This document shows, in pieces, positions 1 to 8,411 of a stretch of DNA of 51,377 nt. The notes under the pieces were generated by a model. It saw nothing but the letters and a program-made list of their open reading frames with translations. It was not told the DNA's origin and made no database searches. This DNA comes from Bacteroidaceae bacterium (GTDB lineage: Bacteria; Bacteroidota; Bacteroidia; Bacteroidales; Bacteroidaceae), in assembly GCA_017547585.1 (NCBI GenBank), contig JAFYPH010000057.1, positions 1 to 51,377 of the forward strand. The letters run 5' to 3'. The translations under genes were made by a program, and so were the position numbers. Each line of letters opens with the position of its first letter. The first letter of the stretch is position 1.

Positions 1-153
1 ATAAAACCTGTTTTTAAGTTTGACGGAGACTTGTTTTTTACTCGTCTCGTACTACTTGCTTGGTCTATTGTAAGTATTTCAATGTACTTGTTTTTCGTTT
101 CGCTTAACGGTCTGCAGTGTGGCTCGCTTGCCCCCGTTTCCGTTTTGCGAGTG

Positions 154-185
154 CAAAGTTACGACGACTTTTTGACATGACCAAA
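154..185 (-). promoter_or_regulatory. Outward-facing Bacteroidetes promoter
   Basis: Read on the minus strand there is TTTG (complement of 182-185), a 20-base gap and TAACTTTG (complement of 154-161), an exact match to the Bacteroidetes primary sigma consensus. Transcription would run left, out of the window, so the gene it serves is not visible; bases 1-150 would be its leader and show no convincing coding frame. Confidence 0.6.
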
Positions 186-955
186 TATTTTGACGAAAAA
201 ATTTCAAAAAATTTTGCGGTTTTTTGACGTTTTCAAGTTAATCGTCTGTAAATCAGCAGAATAAAAAATATGCTGTAAAACATGTTTTTTGAACATATTT
301 TTCAGACTCTCGCATTTTTGACGGTTTTTGCACTTTTTACGGCTTTTTCCACCTCCCAAGTTTTTTGCGACTCTTTGCGATTTTTTAAGCATATCAGCAC
401 TTATTTTGAGCACCATGAAGATTTTTTAAGCGAACTTAGGGAATTTCCGAGAGAAACAAAGATTTTTCTTGAAGCGATGGAAGAGTTTTTGAGAGCAGCA
501 AAAGAATTCTTGAGAGCACCACCCCGGATCATTTCGCTCGACATAAACTATCTCGACAGATGAGATAGATACTATAGATAGAATAGGTAAGAGGTAAGAG
601 ATGAAATCAAGAGACAAACGATGACAGATAGTTTAGAGAAATATCATGGAGAAGAGAGAGGAGATAGAAGCGAAGGACAAATAGAGAAGATGATGAGAGG
701 TGATGTGAGAGATAGTGGACACAATAGAGATACGGGGACACGGCTATTGTGGAGACAGTCTTGCCCCAAAAAATACAGAACTACCATCTCAAAAACTGCG
801 ATACGGCAGGGATTGTATTTACACCTATATTATATAAGGGAGAATTTGTTTCTTCAAAAAACCATTTAAGGACTCGCAAAAGAGGCCTTATCATTTGACA
901 TACAGCAAAAATGAATGTATCTTAACGTTTTTTTACAGAAAATTAGAGGGTTAGG
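186..955. other. Gene-poor region, no gene supported
   Basis: No open frame here looks like a protein: the short frames have low-complexity, shifting composition. Positions 186-420 are T-rich. About 555-740 is strikingly purine-rich on the plus strand (runs of GAGATAGA-like words). No tRNA, terminator or mobile element was recognised. It is probably a spacer between the leftward promoter at 154-185 and the rightward tRNA transcription unit. Confidence 0.5.
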
Positions 956-987
956 TTTGGTAATTAGGATAATTTGCAATAAATTTG
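956..987 (+). promoter_or_regulatory. Promoter for tRNA-Arg
   Basis: TTTG at 956-959, a 20-base gap and TAAATTTG at 980-987 match the Bacteroidetes consensus. Transcription should begin near 994, giving about 70 bases of leader before the tRNA at 1066. It may also feed the protease gene at 1181, since no terminator is evident after the tRNA. Confidence 0.7.
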
Positions 988-1065
988 CACACTGAAAAAC
1001 TATGTCCGAATCCAAGCATATGTCTGCAAGAAGTTGCGGCCATAGAATTTCGGAATAAAAGTCAT

Positions 1066-1137
1066 GCCTCTGTAGTTCAACGGATAGAATAGAAGTTTCC
1101 TAAACTTTAGATAGGAGTTCGATTCTCCTCGGAGGTA
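1066..1137 (+). tRNA. tRNA-Arg (anticodon CCT)
   Basis: The 72 bases fold as a complete cloverleaf. The acceptor stem GCCTCTG pairs with CGGAGGT through two G-U type pairs. The D-stem is GTTC/GAAT, the anticodon stem GAAGT/ACTTT with loop TTCCTAA (anticodon CCT at 1099-1101), and the T-stem AGGAG/CTCCT with loop TTCGATT. Discriminator base A; no encoded CCA. It reads the arginine codon AGG. Confidence 0.93.
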
Positions 1138-1180
1138 CAATAAAACCTTGATACGCTAATTAAGTATAAATTAAACGATA

Positions 1181-3265
1181 ATGAAATTAAAGCATTTTTT
1201 ACCGGCGTTAGCGCTTGCTATTCCGGCAACAATGATGGGAGCACCTGCATATCCCGGCGTGCTTACCCACACAAACCCTGATGGAACGACAGTAGAATTC
1301 CGTCTTAATGGTGATGAGTTTTTCAACTATATGACTGATGTCGATAGGACTACTATTCTTGAGCGCAACGCAGAAGGCCGCATGGTGCCAATGATGCGCA
1401 ATGGCGTTAAACTCAACGCAGACGCTTCTACTATCGAGATGCTTCGCTACGAAAGTCAGATGAAGCCTTCTCGCATCGCTACAGCTAAGGAAGCACCACA
1501 ACGCATGCCAGCTTTGACAGGTGATGGTCGCACCACCTACCCTACAAACACCACAGACGTTCACAGCCTTGTAATCCTCATGGAATACGCAGATACCAAG
1601 TTTACAATGGCCGATCCGGTCGCTGCGTTCACTGACTGGCTCAACAAGCCCGGCTACAACGAGCACAATGCAGTAGGCTCGGCTAAGGACTACTACATGG
1701 CTACATCTGACAACAAGTTTGCACCTACGTTCGACGTTGTCGGCGTTGTTTCTCTTCCTGAAACAAGTGCTTACTATGTAGGCGATGGCAAATATGGTAC
1801 ATTCGGCAGCGCACTTACATACGCCCTCGAAGCTGTAGACGACGAAGTGAACTTTGCAAACTACGACTATGACGGCGACGGCATTGTCGACACTGTCTAC
1901 TTCATCTATGCCGGCTATGGTCAGGCCGACACTTCTGACACTACAACAGTATGGCCTCACCAGTCAGTGCTTCAAGGCATGATTGGCAAGATGAAAGAAA
2001 TGGACGGCGTAAACGTCAACCCATACGCAACATCTCAAGAACTCAAGGGTAGCTACCATTACATCTCTAAGGATGGCGAGTTGGCAGGTATCGGTACATT
2101 CTGCCACGAGTTTGGCCACGTGCTCGGTCTTCCAGACTTGTACGACCCGAACTATGGTTCGCAATCTATCACTCCAGCTGAATGGTCAATCATGGACCAA
2201 GGTTCATACAGCGGCGACTCTAATTGTCCTCCATTGTTCTCTGCTTATGAAAAGTGGTTATGCAATTGGCTCGAATATGACGAACTTGAAGATGGCAACA
2301 GATACGAAATTCCTACTATCGACCAAGGTGGCAAAGCATATCGTGTAAATATCCAACGTGGCACTACTACACTCACCAACGAGTACTACATCATTGAGGC
2401 TCGTCGTCAAACAGGTTGGGACACATATATCCCAGGCGAAGGCGTATTGATCTGGCACATCAACTACAACAATCAGAAATGGATCTACAACCAGGTAAAC
2501 TCTGACAAGAACAAACCTGGTGTGCACATCCTTGCATCAGACGGCTCGGGCAACCCATTCAACAAAGTCTATGGTAAGACAAGTGATAGTGCTGCATGGC
2601 CAAATGCAAAATCAGGTCTCGACTACATCTATCCAGAAGGAGACATCTCATTTGCATCTTACGTAGCATCGGCTAAGAACACTACTTACTTGACCGGTAT
2701 CGCTTACGATGCAGAAAACGGCGTGGGTAGCTTCGACTACAACGTTGTGAAGGAAACTCCACACGAAACAACATTGCTCCACGAAGCAACATTGCTCAAA
2801 GACGACTATGGTCGCAACACAGGTTTCAAGGTGGAATGGGACCCAGTGGAAGGTGCTACAGGCTACGCATTGACTATCTGGAGAGAAAACTCATCAGGTA
2901 CAAAATACTACATCAACAGTTGCGACGAACTCAACATCGGTGAGGCTACATCATACGAAGTAAAGGGTCTCTCTAACGCTATGCTCAAGGCTACGATGTA
3001 TGTATATGTGCGTGTACTCAAGGGACTTCCTTCGACAGAGATCTCTAACACAATCTCATTTGTTCCAAACGAATTGAACGAAGCATCTGTAGAAGGTATC
3101 GCAATGGACGAAGCTCCTATCTTTGGCATCCAGGGCGCAGTAGTCGCACCGGCAGCTGCTGAAATCTACAATCTCTCAGGTGTGCGCGTAGCTAATGGTG
3201 ATCTCCAAGCAGGTCTATACATTGTTCGCTACAACGGCAAATCTCACAAAGTGATTGTAAAATAA
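1181..3265 (+). CDS. Secreted M6-family metalloprotease
   Basis: This is a 694-residue exported zinc protease. It starts with a signal peptide (basic MKLKH, hydrophobic stretch, cleavage likely near residue 20). The catalytic site is HEFGHVLGLPD at residues 309-319, the extended HExxHxxGxxD metzincin-like motif of the immune-inhibitor-A-like M6 family. It is followed by a WSIMDQGSY segment containing the conserved Met expected below the metal. The C-terminal part carries a fibronectin-III-like segment, then a tail with the words YNLSGVRV and GLYIVRY. That tail resembles the C-terminal sorting/anchoring domains of Bacteroidetes secreted proteins (type IX-like), so surface or extracellular location is inferred. 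It stands alone after the tRNA, and a long hairpin at 3319-3382 closes the unit. Substrate is unknown; peptide or host-protein degradation is likely. Confidence 0.88.
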   Translation: MKLKHFLPALALAIPATMMGAPAYPGVLTHTNPDGTTVEFRLNGDEFFNYMTDVDRTTILERNAEGRMVPMMRNGVKLNADASTIEMLRYESQMKPSRIATAKEAPQRMPALTGDGRTTYPTNTTDVHSLVILMEYADTKFTMADPVAAFTDWLNKPGYNEHNAVGSAKDYYMATSDNKFAPTFDVVGVVSLPETSAYYVGDGKYGTFGSALTYALEAVDDEVNFANYDYDGDGIVDTVYFIYAGYGQADTSDTTTVWPHQSVLQGMIGKMKEMDGVNVNPYATSQELKGSYHYISKDGELAGIGTFCHEFGHVLGLPDLYDPNYGSQSITPAEWSIMDQGSYSGDSNCPPLFSAYEKWLCNWLEYDELEDGNRYEIPTIDQGGKAYRVNIQRGTTTLTNEYYIIEARRQTGWDTYIPGEGVLIWHINYNNQKWIYNQVNSDKNKPGVHILASDGSGNPFNKVYGKTSDSAAWPNAKSGLDYIYPEGDISFASYVASAKNTTYLTGIAYDAENGVGSFDYNVVKETPHETTLLHEATLLKDDYGRNTGFKVEWDPVEGATGYALTIWRENSSGTKYYINSCDELNIGEATSYEVKGLSNAMLKATMYVYVRVLKGLPSTEISNTISFVPNELNEASVEGIAMDEAPIFGIQGAVVAPAAAEIYNLSGVRVANGDLQAGLYIVRYNGKSHKVIVK

Positions 3266-3318
3266 GCGTAAAATCGGCCTAAAAATCCCCTTTAAGGACG
3301 AAAATAGGGCCAAAACAT

Positions 3319-3382
3319 AAAAAAAGTGCCTCAATATGTTGGTTATTTCCAGTAAACTAACTAACTTTGTGGCACTTTTTTT
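3319..3382 (+). terminator. Long-loop hairpin, terminator of the M6 protease gene
   Basis: A perfect 12-bp inverted repeat, AAAAAAAGTGCC (3319-3330) with GGCACTTTTTTT (3371-3382), encloses a 40-base loop. The right arm runs into a T-tract, as in an intrinsic terminator. Unusually, the loop contains the promoter of the next operon (3339-3369). Confidence 0.55.
3339..3369 (+). promoter_or_regulatory. Promoter of the yceD-rpmF-fabH operon
   Basis: TTG at 3339-3341 (preceded by G rather than T), a 20-base gap and TAACTTTG at 3362-3369 form a near-consensus Bacteroidetes promoter. Predicted initiation is near 3376, inside the right arm of the surrounding inverted repeat and about 20 bases before the TTG start codon of the DUF177 gene. 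Confidence 0.7.
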
Positions 3383-3396
3383 AATATATTTGGGAA

Positions 3397-3882
3397 TTGG
3401 GAAAATTTTCACAATATAATGTGCAGCTTGCCGCTCTCCCAGAAGGGAAGTTCGAGCAAGATTTTGTGTGTGATACAGATTTCTTCCGACAGATGGAAAG
3501 CATCGATGTGTTAGGCGGGGATGTAGATGTCCATCTGGAGATAACTCACAAGAATGAAGTCTACGACTTCGCATTTGAGATTGACGGAGATATCGAGATT
3601 GCATGCGACAGATGTCTTGAGCCGATGACACACATTGTCGAAGCCGACTACCACATTGTAGTGAAATATGGAATGGAATATGACGACTCCTCGGACGAAG
3701 TGCTTATCCTTCCACAAGAGCAGATGAGTCTCGATATCTCACAAATGATACTCGACACAATCCTGCTAACTATTCCTATACGCCACATCCACCAAGATGG
3801 CGAATGCAACGCAGAGATGGCAGAACGATTTATGTCGCATCTCACATCGACCGACGAGGATGAGGAAGAAGACGAGGAATAA
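3397..3882 (+). CDS. yceD: YceD/DUF177 family protein
   Basis: The 161-residue product matches the DUF177 (YceD) family, small proteins encoded just before L32 in most bacteria and linked to 23S rRNA accumulation. The N-terminus MGKFSQYNVQL has the form usual for Bacteroidetes members and supports the TTG at 3397 as start; the next ATG would remove conserved sequence. A CxxC pair at residues 70 and 73 and a further Cys near 140 could bind metal. The last 12 residues are almost entirely acidic. The gene is followed by rpmF after 71 bases, the standard arrangement. Function is assigned from family and context only. Confidence 0.87.
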   Translation: MGKFSQYNVQLAALPEGKFEQDFVCDTDFFRQMESIDVLGGDVDVHLEITHKNEVYDFAFEIDGDIEIACDRCLEPMTHIVEADYHIVVKYGMEYDDSSDEVLILPQEQMSLDISQMILDTILLTIPIRHIHQDGECNAEMAERFMSHLTSTDEDEEEDEE

Positions 3883-3953
3883 CAATCCCCGGAATGAACA
3901 AAAAAGATAGTAAAAACATAATAGATAATAACAACAAAAAATAATAATAGAAA

Positions 3954-4136
3954 ATGGCACATCCTAAAAGAAAACAATCGAAGACCCGTACCGCGAAACG
4001 TAGAACTCACGATGTAGCAGTAGCTCCGACATTGGCTATCTGCCCTAACTGTGGTGCATGGCACATCTACCACAAAGTATGTGGCGAATGTGGCTACTAC
4101 CGTGGCAAAGTGGCTATCGAAAAAGCTGCTATCTAA
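3954..4136 (+). CDS. rpmF: 50S ribosomal protein L32
   Basis: The 60-residue product is a typical zinc-ribbon L32: basic N-terminus MAHPKRKQSKTRTAKRR, then two CxxC pairs at residues 30/33 and 43/46 that bind zinc. It is a structural protein of the large ribosomal subunit near the peptidyl-transferase side. It sits between yceD and fabH, the conserved ribosome/fatty-acid operon; plsX, often found between rpmF and fabH in other phyla, is absent. The 161 bases to fabH may hold a structured leader, with AATGCC at 4155-4160 able to pair with GGCATT at 4200-4205. Confidence 0.97.
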   Translation: MAHPKRKQSKTRTAKRRTHDVAVAPTLAICPNCGAWHIYHKVCGECGYYRGKVAIEKAAI

Positions 4137-4297
4137 TAAGCGTACAACAGAGTTAATGCCGCCTCCCAATGCTACCACGCCTTAGAGGTTAGTAGAGAAG
4201 GCATTCAGTTTCGCAAAGTGAGGGGGTACGGCTCTGCAAGTTTTAACGACAAGACTTGAAGAGGCGCACCTTTCACTTTAATTTTTTTAATACAACT

Positions 4298-5281
4298 ATG
4301 CTTAACGCAAAAATAAGTGGAATAGCTTCATACGTACCTGAGGACATTCTAGACAACGAAATGCTCTCAAAGATGGTCGATACCAACGACGAGTGGATTA
4401 CAACTCGCGTCGGCATCAAGGAGCGCCACATCCTCAAAGATCCAAGCAAGGGTTCAAGCTACATGGGTATCCAAGCGATCAACAAGTTGCTTGCTGAAAC
4501 CGGTATCGACGCATCAGAGATCGAAATGCTGATCTGTGCGACATCCAACCCGGACTATCGATTCCCATCGACAGCCTCAGTGATGATCCATGAGAGTGGC
4601 CTCAAGAATGCCTATGGCTACGACATCCAAGCAGCATGCGCAGGCTTCATCGTCGCTGCACAAGCAGCACGTGCCTATGTCATGTCGGGATTGTACAAGA
4701 AGGTGCTCGTTGTCTGTACAGAAAAAATGTCGAGCATGACCGACTACACCGACCGTGCGACATGTCCACTCTTCGGCGACGCTGCCACAGCAGTGCTCAT
4801 CGAGCCAACAGAGGAGAATGTCGGCATCATGGACGGCGAGTTTCATGTCGACGGTTCAGGCTTGCCAAACCTTGTCTACAAGGCAGGCGGCTCGGCTTGT
4901 CCGGCATCGCATGAGACAATCGACGCTCGTCAGCACTACATCTACCAAGAGGGTCGTGCTGTCTATCGTCACGCAGTAAGCAACATGCTCTCGTCTACTC
5001 TTTCGGTAATGAAACGCAACGACCTCACAATCGAAGACATCGATTGGCTCGTGCCTCATCAAGCCAACCTTCGTATCATCGAGGCTGTCGCATCTCGCAC
5101 AAAAATTGACGAAGAGAAAGTGCTCGTCAATATCCAAAATCATGGCAATACAAGCGCTGCGTCTATCCCATTGTGTCTTGACCAATACAAGGACAAGCTC
5201 AAGAAGGGCGACAAGATTATGCTTACAGCATTCGGCGCCGGATTCACTTGGGGAGCCATGTATCTGGTGTGGGCAATCTAA
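4298..5281 (+). CDS. fabH: Beta-ketoacyl-ACP synthase III
   Basis: FabH condenses acetyl-CoA (or another primer) with malonyl-ACP to start fatty-acid synthesis in the cytoplasm. The 327-residue protein carries the thiolase-fold catalytic triad: Cys114 in the AACAGF motif, His in VPHQANLRI and Asn in NHGNTSAAS. The ATG at 4298 is chosen because it gives the family N-terminus (MLNAKISGIASYVPE). An in-frame ATG at 4256 would add 14 unlikely residues rich in Phe and Asn. It lies downstream of rpmF and 110 bases upstream of era, so the unit couples ribosome, lipid and GTPase genes. Primer preference (branched or straight) cannot be told by eye. Confidence 0.96.
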   Translation: MLNAKISGIASYVPEDILDNEMLSKMVDTNDEWITTRVGIKERHILKDPSKGSSYMGIQAINKLLAETGIDASEIEMLICATSNPDYRFPSTASVMIHESGLKNAYGYDIQAACAGFIVAAQAARAYVMSGLYKKVLVVCTEKMSSMTDYTDRATCPLFGDAATAVLIEPTEENVGIMDGEFHVDGSGLPNLVYKAGGSACPASHETIDARQHYIYQEGRAVYRHAVSNMLSSTLSVMKRNDLTIEDIDWLVPHQANLRIIEAVASRTKIDEEKVLVNIQNHGNTSAASIPLCLDQYKDKLKKGDKIMLTAFGAGFTWGAMYLVWAI

Positions 5282-5391
5282 TATTCCGACAAAAATACAC
5301 ACAAAGGGGCAACGAAGGCATCAAGCCGACGCTTCCCCTTTTGTGCATACATAACACTACTCCATCATCAACCATTTGACACAAAACAAAT

Positions 5392-6381
5392 ATGGAAACT
5401 ATCGACAACATCGCCGACTCTATAAGCTTCGCCGAGCAAGGACGCTCTGCCGAAGAGGTCAACGAAGTGATTAATGCCAAGCTCGACATCGTCGACGAAC
5501 ACCACAAAGCAGGCTTTGTCAACATCGTCGGCAACCCTAACGTCGGCAAATCGACTCTGATGAACGACCTCGTCGGCGAACGCATCTCCATCATCACATC
5601 GAAGGCTCAGACCACACGCCATCGCATCATGGGCATCGTCAACACGCCCGACTACCAGATTGTCTACTCCGACACTCCGGGGGTGCTGAAGCCAAAGTAC
5701 AAGCTCCAAGAGTCGATGCTCGACTTCTCGCAAGGAGCTCTGACAGATGCCGATGTGCTGCTCTATGTTACGGACGTTGTCGAAGACCCGACAAAAAATC
5801 TCGACTTCCTCAATCGCGTAGCCAAAGAGAAGGTGCCTGTGATTCTTATCATCAACAAAATCGACCTCCTCAAAGGCAACGCCGACCTTATCCAAATCAT
5901 CGACCGATGGAAAGAAATCCTGCCTAAAGCAGAAGTCTTCCCGACATCGGCCAAGGAGCACTTCAATGTCGACAACCTCAAGAAGCGTATCCTCGAATTG
6001 CTTCCGGTCAGCCCGCCATTCTTCGGCAAAGATGCATTGACCGACAAGCCGGCAAGATTTTTCGTCACCGAGATTATCCGCGAGAAAATCCTGCTCAACT
6101 ACGACAAGGAAATCCCCTACAGCGCCGAGGTGCTCGTAGAGAAATTTGACGAGAAGGAAGAGACCATCCACATCATGGCTGTCATCTACGTCGAACGCGA
6201 CACCCAGAAAGGCATCATCATCGGCCGCCGAGGCGAGAAAATCAAGCAAGTCGGCACCGAAGCTCGCAAGGAGATCGAACGCTTCTTCGACAAGCGCGTA
6301 TTCCTCGAAATCTTTGTCAAAGTCGAAGATGACTGGCGCAATCGCGAAAACAAGCTCCGTGCATTCGGATACATAGAGTAA
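5392..6381 (+). CDS. era: GTPase Era
   Basis: Era binds the 3' end of 16S rRNA and helps mature the small ribosomal subunit. Visible motifs: P-loop GNPNVGKST at residues 47-55, DTPG, NKID, SAKE, and a C-terminal KH domain with GIIIGRRGEKIKQ. At 329 residues it is longer than usual, because about 40 residues (METIDNIADSISF onward) precede the usual AGFVNIVG start. No ATG lies nearer the P-loop, so the extension is probably real. It is acidic and helical-looking and resembles no domain I know. The gene is followed 38 bases later by der, a frequent pairing in Bacteroidetes. Confidence 0.96.
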   Translation: METIDNIADSISFAEQGRSAEEVNEVINAKLDIVDEHHKAGFVNIVGNPNVGKSTLMNDLVGERISIITSKAQTTRHRIMGIVNTPDYQIVYSDTPGVLKPKYKLQESMLDFSQGALTDADVLLYVTDVVEDPTKNLDFLNRVAKEKVPVILIINKIDLLKGNADLIQIIDRWKEILPKAEVFPTSAKEHFNVDNLKKRILELLPVSPPFFGKDALTDKPARFFVTEIIREKILLNYDKEIPYSAEVLVEKFDEKEETIHIMAVIYVERDTQKGIIIGRRGEKIKQVGTEARKEIERFFDKRVFLEIFVKVEDDWRNRENKLRAFGYIE

Positions 6382-6419
6382 ACCCCTAATTGACAACACA
6401 TTAACAATCGTATAAGACA

Positions 6420-7736
6420 ATGAGTAGACTTATAGCAATAGTGGGACGCCCCAACGTCGGCAAATCCACACTTTTCAATCGTCTGACACAGACTCGCCAA
6501 GCCATCGTCGACCCTACAGCCGGCACTACACGCGACCGCCAATACGGCAAAGTGGAATGGTGTGGCAACGAATTTTCTATCGTCGACACAGGCGGCTGGG
6601 TAGTCAACTCTGACGACATATTTGAAGAAGAAATCAATAAGCAGGTCAACATCGCTATCGAAGAGGCCGACCTCATCCTCTTCGTAGTCGACGCTTCCAA
6701 CGGCGTGACCGACCTCGACGACCATGTCGCTTCTATCCTCCGTCGCTCTAAAAAGCCTATCATCTTGGTAGCCAACAAGACCGACATCGGCGACAGTCGC
6801 TTCAACATCTCCGAGTTCTACAGCCTCGGTCTCGGCGACCCATTCGACATCTCAGCTGCCAACGGCTCAGGCACCGGCGACCTCCTCGACGAAGTGGTCA
6901 AAATCTGCCCTGAAAAAGATGAAGAAGAGACCACCGAAGTGAGCGTGCCACGTTTCGCAATCGTGGGCCGTCCTAACGCCGGCAAATCATCGCTCATCAA
7001 CGCATTCATCGGCGAAGAACGACACATCGTCACCGACATCGCCGGCACTACTCGCGACTCAATCTACCATCGCTACAACAAATTCGGCTTCGACTTCTAT
7101 CTCGTCGACACAGCCGGCATCCGCAAGAAGCAGAAGGTCAACGAAGACATCGAGTACTACTCTGTCATCCGTTCGATCCGTGCCATCGAAAACTGCGATG
7201 TCTGCATCCTCATGATCGACGCCACACGCGGCATCGAGTCGCAAGATGCCAACATCTTCCAACTCATTCAGAAAAACCGCAAGGGACTCGTCGTGTGTGT
7301 CAACAAGTGGGACATCGCCGAAGACAAGAGCCTCGAAGCACAAAAGCGCATGGAAGCCGCTATCCGCGACCGTTTCGCTCCATTCACCGACTTCCCTATC
7401 ATCTTCGGCTCAGCATTGACCAAGCAGCGCATCTACAAGGTGCTCGAGACTGCAGTGGAGGTCTACAAGCACCGCACAACAGTCATCCCGACTTCGCAGC
7501 TCAACACCTACATGCTCGACATCATCGCTCAGACTCCTCCACCATCCAACAAGGGCAAGTTTGTCAAAATCAAATATGTCACTATGCTCAAGGAGTCAGT
7601 CATACCGACATTTGTCTGCTTCTGCAACCTCCCTCAGTGGGTGAAAGAGCCATATCGCCGTTTCCTTGAAAACAAAATCCGCGAACGCTGGAATTTCAAC
7701 GGCACCCCGATCGCAATATTCATGCGCGAGAAATAA
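6420..7736 (+). CDS. der: Ribosome-associated GTPase Der (EngA)
   Basis: Der is an essential double-GTPase acting in 50S subunit assembly. The 438-residue product has two G domains. The first has P-loop GRPNVGKST near residue 9, DTGGWV and NKTD. The second, from about residue 175, has [14 protein letters not shown] and NKWD. A C-terminal KH-like domain follows, ending in the PIAIFMREK tail. Length and motif order are normal for the family. The gene is last in the yceD-rpmF-fabH-era-der series and is closed by a strong terminator at 7743. Confidence 0.97.
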   Translation: MSRLIAIVGRPNVGKSTLFNRLTQTRQAIVDPTAGTTRDRQYGKVEWCGNEFSIVDTGGWVVNSDDIFEEEINKQVNIAIEEADLILFVVDASNGVTDLDDHVASILRRSKKPIILVANKTDIGDSRFNISEFYSLGLGDPFDISAANGSGTGDLLDEVVKICPEKDEEETTEVSVPRFAIVGRPNAGKSSLINAFIGEERHIVTDIAGTTRDSIYHRYNKFGFDFYLVDTAGIRKKQKVNEDIEYYSVIRSIRAIENCDVCILMIDATRGIESQDANIFQLIQKNRKGLVVCVNKWDIAEDKSLEAQKRMEAAIRDRFAPFTDFPIIFGSALTKQRIYKVLETAVEVYKHRTTVIPTSQLNTYMLDIIAQTPPPSNKGKFVKIKYVTMLKESVIPTFVCFCNLPQWVKEPYRRFLENKIRERWNFNGTPIAIFMREK

Positions 7737-7742
7737 TCACCA

Positions 7743-7775
7743 AGACACTTGCCCTCCGGCAAGTGTCTTTTTCTT
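7743..7775 (+). terminator. Intrinsic terminator after der
   Basis: A perfect 11-bp stem, AGACACTTGCC (7743-7753) with GGCAAGTGTCT (7758-7768), with a CTCC loop, followed directly by TTTTCTTT. This is a textbook intrinsic terminator seven bases after the der stop codon. Confidence 0.92.
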
Positions 7776-7944
7776 TCCTCCTCTCTGCATCTGCCGACCT
7801 CAACCCGAAAGATTCCCCTCAACAAATAGAATGACTTCCAATGTAGAAGATTTAATGAGGAGGCGCCTTTTATGTTTGTCGGACCTTTTGGGCCTTTGTT
7901 ATCTATAAGATTACGAAGCGACAGTCTAATACCGCCCGTAGATG

Positions 7945-8100
7945 GCGAAAAATGTGAAAACTCAGGGGCAAAACATATGCGAAAATGTGAAATTCCACCT
8001 TAAAACATATATGATTATGTGAAAATTCAGCCCAAAATATATGCGAAAATGTGAAAAACACCCCTATTTTGGCATGGAAAATGTGAAATATCTCCCAAAA
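7945..8100 (+). repeat. Five imperfect tandem repeats, period about 32 bp
   Basis: Units begin at about 7945, 7979, 8011, 8043 and 8076 and are 32-34 bases long (the last is shorter). Each carries a core close to GCGAAAATGTGAAA, then a variable pyrimidine-containing stretch, and most end in AAAACATAT or a variant. The core is better conserved than the remainder. There is no cas gene nearby and the period is too short for a repeat-spacer array. Small frames beginning MRKCE are by-products of the repeat. The surrounding 7776-8231 holds no recognisable gene. Confidence 0.75.
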
Positions 8101-8231
8101 ATTTGTGCTAATCCAATGAAAATCAAGACATTGACATCAATTCAAACCATTAACCTTAAAAGTTACTCAAATTTAGGTTGGTTTTTCAACCCGAAAGTCC
8201 TGATAAATAATGATTATTTAAGGCGTAGAGA

Positions 8232-8263
8232 TTTGGTGATGTGGCGGATTTGTGGTAATTTCG
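8232..8263 (+). promoter_or_regulatory. Candidate promoter for the RNase H-mfd unit
   Basis: TTTG at 8232-8235, a 20-base gap and TAATTTCG at 8256-8263 match the Bacteroidetes consensus with one mismatch in the -7 box. Transcription would begin near 8270, leaving a leader of about 140 bases in which CTATAAATTG occurs twice (near 8325 and 8350). Confidence 0.5.
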
Positions 8264-8411
8264 CAGTAGATTAGCATCGGTCTCTGATGATGACCGATGA
8301 TTTCGTGTGTATGAATGTGGCTTCTATAAATTGATTATGGGAAACCTCTATAAATTGCTTTATAGTCAGTTTTCACCGGAATATTATTAAAAGCTCTTTA
8401 GAATATATCGT

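Noticed and set aside
621-869. An 82-codon plus-strand frame in the gene-poor left end
   Set aside because: Composition follows the local purine-rich tract, there is no family resemblance and no promoter at a suitable place; read as chance.
1208-1960. Long minus-strand frame (250 codons) opposite the M6 protease gene
   Set aside because: It lies wholly within the protease coding sequence and is rich in Cys, Val and His, as expected of an antisense shadow of codon-biased DNA.
4137-4297. Possible riboswitch or structured leader before fabH
   Set aside because: Only short complementary stretches (AATGCC with GGCATT) were found, with no match to a known riboswitch core. Mentioned in the rpmF entry but not called.
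7945-8100. CRISPR array
   Set aside because: Unit length is 32-34 bases in total, the variable part is graded rather than unique, and no cas genes are present.
8041-8274. A 77-codon frame starting MRKCEKHPYFG
   Set aside because: Its start lies in the tandem repeats and the same MRKCE words recur in each unit; no sign of a conserved protein.
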